Shown piece after piece: positions 14,093-20,781 of a stretch of 32,630 nucleotides of DNA. The stretch's first letter is position 1; each line of letters begins with the position of its first letter. A model generated the notes under the pieces. It ran no database searches. It saw only the letters and a program-made list of their open reading frames with translations, and was not told the DNA's origin. The stretch is from an uncultured Bacteroidales bacterium (lineage in GTDB: Bacteria > Bacteroidota > Bacteroidia > Bacteroidales > Bacteroidaceae), in contig CADBWR010000027.1 of the NCBI GenBank assembly GCA_902798425.1, forward strand, positions 1-32,630. Reading direction: 5' to 3'. A program made the translations under genes and the position numbers.

Positions 14093-16446
14093 GTCTTGAT
14101 GGGCAGTGTCTGCCCGGCTTTTATAGTGAATGTTTTCTGTTGTTTATTATATAATAAGGTGATAGTCCCTTTCTTACGTGCCTTGATTTCACACTTTCGT
14201 ACGTTACCGCCCTTCCACTCGAAGCTGACTTCGTAGCCGCCACGGGCGCAGAGTCCGCTCACCTTGCCCTCGCTCCACTGCTTCGGACAGGCTGGCAACA
14301 GCTCAATGATGGTGATTGGCTTTTGACCGTTAGCCATTTGCTGTTGGCTTTGCATCAGCATCTCGCAGACACCGGCAGTACCACCGAAGTTACCGTCAAT
14401 CTGGAAAGGTGGGTGAGCGTCCATCAGGTTAGGATAGGTGCCGCCGCCTCTTACGTAGTTGGGAGCACTACCGCCCTCTGGAGCTACGGGAGTCAGCAGC
14501 TTTCGGTATATCTGGTAGGCCTTCTCGCCATTCTTCAGTCGGGCCCACAGATTGATGCGCCAGCCTGTCGACCAGCCTGTCGTCTCGTCGCCTTTCTGTA
14601 TCAGGGTCTGCTCGCAGGCCTTCAGAAGTTCTGGTGCCGTGACGTGATGACCTGGATAGAGACCTATGAGGTGGCTTTGGTGACGATGGGTGGGGTCTGG
14701 GTCTTTCCAGTCATAGTACCATTCATTCAGGTCACCGTCCTTACCAATGGTGTAGGGGTGTAGTTTGTTGAGCGCTCGCTTATAGGCAGTAACATTGTCG
14801 CCACACAGCCTTCCTGCTGCCACCACGCTGAGCAACAGCTCGCGGATAATGGCTAGGTCGGCCGTACCGCCATAGCAGGTAGTACCACGGTAGCCTTTGT
14901 CCGTGACATACACGTTCTCCGGCGATGTCGATGGTGCCGTGATGAGTTCACCGGGGTGCTTGGGGTTTTCTATCAGCCACTGCAGACAGAAGTCGGCTGC
15001 ACCCTTCATCAGCGGATATGCGGTGTTTCTCAGGTAGTTTCTGTCCTGTGTAAACAGGTAGCGCTCCCATAGTGTCTCGACGAGCCATGCACCACCCATG
15101 TTCCAACAACTCCACATCGGACTCTCCCTGTTCTCTCCCACAGGGTTGGTCATTGCCCACAAGTCGCTGTTGTGACTGGCACACCAGCCCTTGCTGATGC
15201 CATAGAAGTTCTTGGCGGTATAACGGCCGTTCTGGGCTAATGACTGTACAAAGCCGTCCAGCGGCTCAGCCATCTCTGCCAGGTTAGCCACGAAGGTTGG
15301 CCAGTAGTTCTCCTCCAGATTGATGTTCATCGTGTAGTTGCCACGCCACGGTGACCACAGGTGCGGTGTCCATAGTCCTTGCAGGTTGGCTGGTACCCCC
15401 TTGGTGCGCGACGAACTGATGAGCAGGTAGCGGCCGTATTGGAAGTAGAGCGTCTCCAGATAGTTGTCGTCCAACTTCTCGCCCAACAGGCGGTCGGTGG
15501 GTATGTTCAACATGTCGTCACTCTCTCTTGGCTTGCCCAATCGCAGTTGCAGCCGGTCGTAATACTGTCGGTAGTCACTGACATGTCGCTGAAGGAATTC
15601 CTGGTATGTGTAGTTCTTCGTATGCCAGATGTCGTCAATGGCCTTTTCCAGATAGGGCGCTCCCTCGCGCACGGGATGGCGGTCGAAGCCGTTGAAGCTG
15701 GTACGGTTCACTATGTAAATCACCACTTCCTGGGCATCGCGGATGGTTAGCGAGCTGTCGCTGGCTACGATGCTTCCTCTCTTGTTGGTGGCTTGCAGAA
15801 TGGTGCAGAAGTGTATGCTCTCTACTGGGTCGCCTACGGCATGTCCTGTCTGTGTCAGTTGGTTACCTTTGGCTTTCACCTTGTGGGGCACCTGTGCTGT
15901 CAGCGACAGGCGTATGTTCAGCTGTCCTGTCAGTCGGATGGCGATGAGACTGTCTGGCGCTGAGGCGAAGTATTCGCGCTTGACGAGTGAACCGTCACGC
16001 ACAAAACAGTCGCTGACCACTGCCGAGTCCAGACTCAGCTGGCGCTGATAGCCATTGATATGCCCTTTGTTCAGGTCTTCTATCAGCAGTGTGCCTAATG
16101 GTTGGTAAAAGGCTGAGTTATGTCCCTCTACATACAGTTGCAACGAGTCGGCGCGTGCATAATCCTCTTTGAATAGTGCCTCTCTGATATTGGGTATCCA
16201 CTGGGCAGCACCAGTGCCTTCGTTGTGGTCTACGGGTTGTCCCGTCCATAGCGTGATGTCGTTTAGGTGAATGAGACAACTGTCCGTACCGCTATATACC
16301 AACGCTCCCAGACGGCCGTTGCCAATGGGCAGCGACTCCTCGAAATACTGTGCCGGATGGTTATACCATAGGCGCATGGGTGGTTGATGTTGGGCGTAGC
16401 ACAATGTCGTAAAAAACAGTGCCGCCACGAATACAATCTGTTTCAT
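14086..16446 (-). CDS. Glycoside hydrolase family 95 (alpha-L-fucosidase or alpha-L-galactosidase)
   Basis: The 786-residue protein begins with a signal peptide (cleavage near residue 18, CYA|QH) and covers the full GH95 fold. Residues expected for catalysis are visible: the Asn pair in YTMNINLEENYW (N374, N376), the general acid in PSTSPEN (E510) and the Asp in FQIDGNFGG (D684). Family members remove 1,2-linked L-fucose, or L-galactose, from glycans by inversion; the choice cannot be settled here. It acts in the periplasm or at the surface. No SusC/SusD pair is adjacent. It has its own near-leaderless promoter and overlaps the AraC gene. Confidence 0.93.
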   Translation of the reverse strand: MKQIVFVAALFFTTLCYAQHQPPMRLWYNHPAQYFEESLPIGNGRLGALVYSGTDSCLIHLNDITLWTGQPVDHNEGTGAAQWIPNIREALFKEDYARADSLQLYVEGHNSAFYQPLGTLLIEDLNKGHINGYQRQLSLDSAVVSDCFVRDGSLVKREYFASAPDSLIAIRLTGQLNIRLSLTAQVPHKVKAKGNQLTQTGHAVGDPVESIHFCTILQATNKRGSIVASDSSLTIRDAQEVVIYIVNRTSFNGFDRHPVREGAPYLEKAIDDIWHTKNYTYQEFLQRHVSDYRQYYDRLQLRLGKPRESDDMLNIPTDRLLGEKLDDNYLETLYFQYGRYLLISSSRTKGVPANLQGLWTPHLWSPWRGNYTMNINLEENYWPTFVANLAEMAEPLDGFVQSLAQNGRYTAKNFYGISKGWCASHNSDLWAMTNPVGENRESPMWSCWNMGGAWLVETLWERYLFTQDRNYLRNTAYPLMKGAADFCLQWLIENPKHPGELITAPSTSPENVYVTDKGYRGTTCYGGTADLAIIRELLLSVVAAGRLCGDNVTAYKRALNKLHPYTIGKDGDLNEWYYDWKDPDPTHRHQSHLIGLYPGHHVTAPELLKACEQTLIQKGDETTGWSTGWRINLWARLKNGEKAYQIYRKLLTPVAPEGGSAPNYVRGGGTYPNLMDAHPPFQIDGNFGGTAGVCEMLMQSQQQMANGQKPITIIELLPACPKQWSEGKVSGLCARGGYEVSFEWKGGNVRKCEIKARKKGTITLLYNKQQKTFTIKAGQTLPIKTW

Positions 16447-16451
16447 GACGG

Positions 16452-16482
16452 CAAAGTTACGAAAAAACGAGAGAAATACAAA
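16452..16482 (-). promoter_or_regulatory. Promoter of the GH95-AraC operon
   Basis: TTTG (16482-16479), a 19-bp spacer and TAACTTTG (16459-16452) on the minus strand match the consensus. The -7 element ends 5 bp before the ATG, predicting a leaderless or nearly leaderless mRNA. Confidence 0.8.
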
Positions 16483-16578
16483 AGGAAAGCTTGCTTTTCT
16501 TTTTATTTCACCTTAGTTACCAGTTAAATAGTTAGTAGTTCATTTAATGTCAAGGTAGTTAGTTGGCGGGTTAGTGTG

Positions 16579-16607
16579 CCGCCCACAGTCTCTATAGACG
16601 CGGGCGG
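16579..16607 (-). terminator. Hairpin after the GH3 gene
   Basis: CCGCCC (16579-16584) pairs with GGGCGG (16602-16607), with an inner GTCT/AGAC stem. It begins 14 bases after the GH3 stop codon. There is no U-tract on the minus strand, so intrinsic termination is uncertain. Confidence 0.45.
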
Positions 16608-16620
16608 TTTTCTGTATGTT

Positions 16621-18924
16621 TTATTTTACGTCTAGCACCAGTGACTGTGTGTCGGCACTGTTGCAGCCTATCATGATGTCAAAGCGGCCGGGCTCGAAGA
16701 CGGGATCTCCTTCAGCATTCATGTATTGCAGTTGTTCTCGACCAATGCGGAATGTCACGCGGCGCTGCTCGCCAGCCTTCAGATGGATGCGCTGGAAACC
16801 GCGCAACTCCTTCATCGGACGGGCAACAGATGCTGCCTGCTGGTGGATATAGAGCTGTACAACCTCGTCGCCATCGCGCTGACCGGTATTGCTGACGGTA
16901 ATGCTGGCATCAATGGTGCCGTCGCTCTGCATGGTGTTGCTGCTCAGCGTCAGGTCGCTATAGCTGAAGGTGGTATAGGTCAGCCCGTAACCGAAGGGGT
17001 AGAGGGGGTCGTTGCGCACCTCCAGGTAGTTGCTGCGATACTTGCTGTAGTGGGTCGCACCGGCGGGCATGGGACGACTAGTGTTCAGATAGTTGTAATA
17101 GATGGGCACCTGGCCAAGGGCTTGTGGCATGGTGACAGTGAGGCGTCCGCTGGGTGCTACATCACCTAAGAGCACATCGGCAATGGCGTCGCCAGCCTCA
17201 GAGCCGGCAAACCAGACGTTCATAATAGCGTCCAGATGCTGCTGTTCCCAGGTTAGCACGGTAGGACGACCGGAGAAGTGTAGCAGCACAATGGGCTTGC
17301 CAACCTTTACCAGCTCTTCCAGCAGTTCACGCTGGGCATCGGGCATCTCCAGGGTGGCACGACTCGACGACTCACCGCTGAAGTCGGCACACTCGCCCAT
17401 GGCACAGATGATGACGTCGGCTTGCTGGGCTATGCTCAGTGCCTCGGCCTTCGCCTTGGCAGCATCTACACGGGGTATGGTCTTGCCAAACTCAGCAGCA
17501 CGCTGCAGGTCGGCATCGTGTGTCAGATTGCAGCCTTGAGCATAGAGCAGTTTACCTTTAGGCAGACGGCGCTCCAGAGCCTCCTTGATGGTGGCGTAGC
17601 GCTCAGGGGTATATGCTACGCACCAGGTGCCGGCAATGTTGGCACGATCGTTGGCCATGGGACCGATTAAAGCGATAGTGGATTTAGTACTGAGAGGTAA
17701 CAGACGCTCATTCCCCTCGCCATTGGGAGAGGGGGTGGGGTTATTCTTCAGCAGCACAAAAGTCTTGGGAGCCATCTGTCGCGAAGCGGCACGGTTTTCT
17801 GCGGTGTAGATATCCTTGGCGCGGCGCTTGGCATCTAAGTAGCGGTATGGGTTGTCGAAGAGTCCCAGTTTCCATTTGGCCTCCAGCACGCGGCGGCATG
17901 CCTGGTCGATGTCGGCCATGGTGACGGTGCCGTCTTGCAACGAGGCTGCCAGTGTTCCCATGAAGCCGTTCGAACACATGTCCATATCGGTGCCGGCCTT
18001 CAGTGACCTGGCAGAGTTGGTCTTTAAGTCGCCAAAGCCCCAGTCGGTCATCTGATCGATAGAGGCATAGTCGGTAACGACGAAACCGTCAAATTTCCAC
18101 TTCTTGCGCAGCACGTCGGTCAGCAACCAGGGGTTGGCGGTGGCATGCTGTCCGTCGACGATGTTAAACGACGACATGAACGATCCTGCACCAGCCTCGG
18201 CAGCAGCCTTGTAGGGGGGCAAGTACTGGTTAAACATGCGCAGCCTGCTCATATCTACAGTGTTGTAGTCGCGGCCTGCCTCCGAAGCACCATATAGGGC
18301 GTAGTGCTTGACGCAAGCTAGCACGCTGTTAGCTTTTAGCTGTTGGCTTTTAGCTGTTGTTCCTTGATAGCCGCGGACGTAAGCACGGGCTATCTCGCTG
18401 CCCAAGAAGGGGTCTTCGCCACCACCCTCGGCCATGCGGCCCCAGCGGGCATCGATACAGATGTCGACCATGGGCGAATATACCCAGTTGATGCCGTCGG
18501 CAGTAGCCTCCTTGGCTGATATGCGCGCCATTTGTTCAATGGCTTCCATATCCCACGAGCATGATAGCGCTAGGGGGATGGGGAAGATAGTCTCGTAGCC
18601 ATGGATGACGTCCATACCTACGATAAGGGGGATACCCAGTCGTGACTGTTTAACGGCAATGTCCTGCAGGACACGGATCTTGTCGACACCCTTCAAGTTG
18701 AAGATGCCACCCAACTGTCCGTTGGCAATGCGTTGCTGTACTTTGGTGTCTACCAATCCTCCTGTGACAATCTCATCGCTGGCAGGTGCCAGGTTCAATT
18801 GTCCTAACTTCTCTTCCAGCGTCATCTTGCTCATCAACTGGTCAACAAACTGACGCATCTCTGTGGTCTGGGCCTGAAGTAGCTGACATACTATCAGACT
18901 GCATAATAACATCATCTTTTTCAT
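16621..18924 (-). CDS. bglX: Glycoside hydrolase family 3 beta-glucosidase (BglX type)
   Basis: The 767-residue protein has a signal peptide (to about residue 18), the GH3 TIM-barrel domain, the alpha/beta sandwich and a C-terminal fibronectin type III-like domain. Key residues are visible: the nucleophile in GFVVTDYASI (D285), the KHY substrate-site motif in CVKHYALYG (about 204-212), and the acid/base Glu in DFSGESSS (E518). It should release terminal beta-linked glucose or xylose from oligosaccharides in the periplasm. Two short insertions are unusual: about residues 190-199 are encoded by a heptamer array, and about 395-407 (NPTPSPNGEGNER) by a palindromic repeat. Both keep the frame and lie between conserved blocks. 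No promoter consensus was found directly upstream; the nearest is at 19358-19389. Confidence 0.93.
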   Translation of the reverse strand: MKKMMLLCSLIVCQLLQAQTTEMRQFVDQLMSKMTLEEKLGQLNLAPASDEIVTGGLVDTKVQQRIANGQLGGIFNLKGVDKIRVLQDIAVKQSRLGIPLIVGMDVIHGYETIFPIPLALSCSWDMEAIEQMARISAKEATADGINWVYSPMVDICIDARWGRMAEGGGEDPFLGSEIARAYVRGYQGTTAKSQQLKANSVLACVKHYALYGASEAGRDYNTVDMSRLRMFNQYLPPYKAAAEAGAGSFMSSFNIVDGQHATANPWLLTDVLRKKWKFDGFVVTDYASIDQMTDWGFGDLKTNSARSLKAGTDMDMCSNGFMGTLAASLQDGTVTMADIDQACRRVLEAKWKLGLFDNPYRYLDAKRRAKDIYTAENRAASRQMAPKTFVLLKNNPTPSPNGEGNERLLPLSTKSTIALIGPMANDRANIAGTWCVAYTPERYATIKEALERRLPKGKLLYAQGCNLTHDADLQRAAEFGKTIPRVDAAKAKAEALSIAQQADVIICAMGECADFSGESSSRATLEMPDAQRELLEELVKVGKPIVLLHFSGRPTVLTWEQQHLDAIMNVWFAGSEAGDAIADVLLGDVAPSGRLTVTMPQALGQVPIYYNYLNTSRPMPAGATHYSKYRSNYLEVRNDPLYPFGYGLTYTTFSYSDLTLSSNTMQSDGTIDASITVSNTGQRDGDEVVQLYIHQQAASVARPMKELRGFQRIHLKAGEQRRVTFRIGREQLQYMNAEGDPVFEPGRFDIMIGCNSADTQSLVLDVK
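17711..17740. repeat. Palindromic repeat insertion inside the GH3 gene
   Basis: The stretch holds CCCCTC (17713-17718) and GAGGGG (17729-17734) as inverted arms and encodes TPSPNGEG on the minus strand. Prevotella and Porphyromonas genomes carry similar GC-rich intergenic repeats whose translation gives PSPNGEG. Here one appears to have been accepted in frame between LLKN and LLPLS. Confidence 0.65.
18325..18359. repeat. Heptamer tandem repeat inside the GH3 gene (5 units)
   Basis: Units GCTGTTA, GCTTTTA, GCTGTTG, GCTTTTA and GCTGTTG are contiguous on the plus strand; the minus strand reads TAACAGC/TAAAAGC-type units. They encode KSQQLKAN in the GH3 protein, in a frame where the TAA triplets are not read. 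The array belongs to the same type found at gene junctions in this window. Confidence 0.85.
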
Positions 18925-19034
18925 ACTGTTATAACGCTGACAGTGGCATTTTTATTGTTTTTAGATGACATTTACTTATAAGTTGTATTAGCACTCCTAC
19001 TATAGCTATTATTTCGAAACCAATTACAGACTCT

Positions 19035-19079
19035 CTATTTGACCATCACCTTTCGGGTGCCTTTACCGGCATGATCCCT
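19035..19079 (-). pseudogene. Possible remnant of a secreted-protein C-terminus
   Basis: The minus strand encodes RDHAGKGTRKVMVK followed by TAG. The last residues resemble the GTTRKVVVK tail of the BspA-like protein at 28571-30886 and of other Prevotella surface proteins. No upstream coding sequence is left. The match is short and could be chance. Confidence 0.3.
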
Positions 19080-19085
19080 ATAAAG

Positions 19086-19125
19086 AAAACAAGCGGTGTA
19101 GCTGAGGTGCTACAGCGCTTGTTTT
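19086..19125. terminator. Strong bidirectional terminator-like hairpin
   Basis: Bases 19086-19102 pair with 19109-19125 over 17 positions with one mismatch. The arms begin AAAAC and end GTTTT, so either strand has a U-rich end. It lies between the remnant region and the GH3 gene and could stop leftward transcripts from the 19358-19389 promoter. Confidence 0.7.
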
Positions 19126-19179
19126 TCTACACACAACATTTTTTTATCTTAACAACCGAGCCGCAGCCTGCTCTGTTCT

Positions 19180-19282
19180 ATCAAGTGCAACTGCTGCTCA
19201 TCGTAATTATCCCCTGTCTTACCCAATATGCAGGAGAGATAAGAGTTACCTTATCTCCATCCTGCAGATAGGGCGGTTGCAC
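19180..19282 (-). pseudogene. Decayed 5' end of an LD-carboxypeptidase gene
   Basis: The minus strand encodes QPPYLQDGDKVTLISPAYWV (codons at about 19279-19220), which matches the conserved N-terminus of S66-family LD-carboxypeptidases. Those enzymes trim murein tetrapeptides. The expected start codon position is now GTG (19282-19280). Similarity ends after YWV and a stop follows 12 codons later, so most of the usual roughly 300-residue protein is missing. A good promoter remains upstream. I read it as a deletion remnant. Confidence 0.55.
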
Positions 19283-19357
19283 AATCTTTTCCCCTAGTAG
19301 ACTCTTGTATTTACCTTTTACTTTCCGAAGCGGTTTGCATTTCCTTTTTGTCGTTTG

Positions 19358-19389
19358 CAAAGTTAATAAATACCTCTCATTTTTGCAAA
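19358..19389 (-). promoter_or_regulatory. Bacteroidetes-type promoter upstream of the carboxypeptidase remnant
   Basis: TTTG (19389-19386), a 20-bp spacer and TAACTTTG (19365-19358) on the minus strand match the consensus. It now points to a pseudogene. Read-through could supply the GH3 gene only if the hairpin at 19086-19125 does not stop it. Confidence 0.7.
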
Positions 19390-19436
19390 TTATTATGTTT
19401 TGGAACTGCACTTTTTGTAAATTCTGAAACGTTTTT

Positions 19437-19499
19437 GCAAATTTTGAGAGTCAGATTGCCAATTTTGAGAGTCAGATTGCAAATATTGAGAGTTACAAG
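19437..19499. repeat. 21-bp tandem repeat, three copies
   Basis: Units start at 19437, 19458 and 19479. The first two differ by one base; the third has diverged at its end. The core is AATTTTGAGAGTCAGATT. It lies 38 bp past the stop codon of the membrane-bound regulator, in an otherwise AT-rich stretch. Confidence 0.88.
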
Positions 19500-19536
19500 G
19501 ATAAAGTTGCCGGACTCCACAAGTGCCTTGTTGTAC

Positions 19537-20655
19537 TCATTCTACACGTTGTCCTTTAGTCCATTTAGTCAGTGTCAGCCTTTTAGACTGTTTAAAGGCA
19601 AATGCAAAAGTACTGTAACTCTTAAAACCACATTGGTATACCAGACTTCTGGTTGTAAAGGGCTTTCCAGACTGTACAGCACGATTGTAAAGATGCACAA
19701 AATGTTCTATGCGCAAGTTATTGATATAAGCATTGTAGGTTATTTTCTGTAAAGCAAAATACTGACTGAGGTAGGTGCGATTGGTTCCTATTATCTCGCT
19801 GAGTTGTGTCAGAGTCAGGTCTTCCAAAAGATAGACTTTCCGATTAATACAGTACTTTTGCAACATTTCTCCAATATTTTCAGGCGTCACTACAGTAGAT
19901 GAAGTTTTTTCATTTATACTGATTCCATCGGGATTTTCCACTACATCATCCGTTTCTACTACCTTTAACTCCTGCAGTGTTTCAATACGCCAGACGACGA
20001 AAGCAATGATGAATACCGTGAACACCTGTGCAAGATACTCTGTGAAAAGAGTCCCCCCACTGAGGGTATAGACTAAATAGACCACCAAAATAAAAGAAAA
20101 CAGCGCCATGCTTTGCCATACTTCCTTATGTTCCAAATCGGCGAAGTTGTCGCGTAGCCACCTCCCATAATGTCTCAAGGCGAGAATGTAATTAATAAGG
20201 AAGAAGAAACAGAGCAGCAGACTATAGCATTCGGTATATAGCTCATAGTTCTTGTCATGCGTCACCATACTCACCACTGCTATCACCGCAAAAGGCACCA
20301 TAGCAGCGGCTATGGACCGCAACGAGCGGTGCCTGTCTTGTAACATGCGCAGCAGTATGCACATCATCAGTGGCACTAAGGTCAATCGATCTAACGAAAT
20401 GGCGATGATGTTACGCAATAGGCGGTCTTCTTTCAACCAGTAAATACCCAATACGTACCACCATATATGGCTAGCTGCCACAGCTGTCAGAAAGGCTGCA
20501 GCCCAACAACGAAGTTGGTGGGACGACTTTATGCTTGGTGCTAAGGCATTGCCGTTTCTCAGTACCAGATAGACAGCCGCCAAGAGTGCCATCATAGCAG
20601 CACTGCCATAGAGCATGATAAAGAAAACGTCTTGTAGTCCTTGGTGTTCGTACAT
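19537..20655 (-). CDS. Membrane-anchored AraC-type regulator
   Basis: The 372-residue protein has a hydrophobic N-terminal half with about six to seven spans up to residue 220, followed by a linker. A C-terminal helix-turn-helix domain (about 275-370) contains LTLTQLSEIIGTNRTYLSQYF and YQCGFKSYSTFAFAFKQ. Membrane-embedded AraC-type proteins of this shape are common in Bacteroidetes and are thought to pass a membrane signal directly to DNA; no ligand can be inferred. It is divergent from the PP2C phosphatase gene, and the two share a 126-bp promoter region, so a functional link is possible. Confidence 0.88.
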   Translation of the reverse strand: MYEHQGLQDVFFIMLYGSAAMMALLAAVYLVLRNGNALAPSIKSSHQLRCWAAAFLTAVAASHIWWYVLGIYWLKEDRLLRNIIAISLDRLTLVPLMMCILLRMLQDRHRSLRSIAAAMVPFAVIAVVSMVTHDKNYELYTECYSLLLCFFFLINYILALRHYGRWLRDNFADLEHKEVWQSMALFSFILVVYLVYTLSGGTLFTEYLAQVFTVFIIAFVVWRIETLQELKVVETDDVVENPDGISINEKTSSTVVTPENIGEMLQKYCINRKVYLLEDLTLTQLSEIIGTNRTYLSQYFALQKITYNAYINNLRIEHFVHLYNRAVQSGKPFTTRSLVYQCGFKSYSTFAFAFKQSKRLTLTKWTKGQRVE

Positions 20656-20695
20656 TGGTAATGTTAAAAGTGACTAATTTGTCTTGTTTCGTCTG

Positions 20696-20703
20696 CAAAG
20701 ATA
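20696..20703 (-). promoter_or_regulatory. Promoter -7 element of the membrane-bound regulator
   Basis: TATCTTTG on the minus strand lies 40 bp before the ATG at 20655. No clear TTTG lies 19-20 bp upstream, where the sequence is a run of A/T. Confidence 0.55.
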
Positions 20704-20742
20704 AACAATAAATCTGAAAATAAAAAATAAATAACTATTTAT

Positions 20743-20773
20743 TTTGTTCTTTGCCAATGAATTAGTAACTTTG
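20743..20773 (+). promoter_or_regulatory. Promoter of the PP2C phosphatase gene
   Basis: TTTG (20743-20746), a 19-bp spacer and TAACTTTG (20766-20773) fit the consensus. The element ends 8 bp before the ATG at 20782, so the transcript would be leaderless or start a few bases upstream. Confidence 0.8.
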
Positions 20774-20781
20774 CAGCGTTA

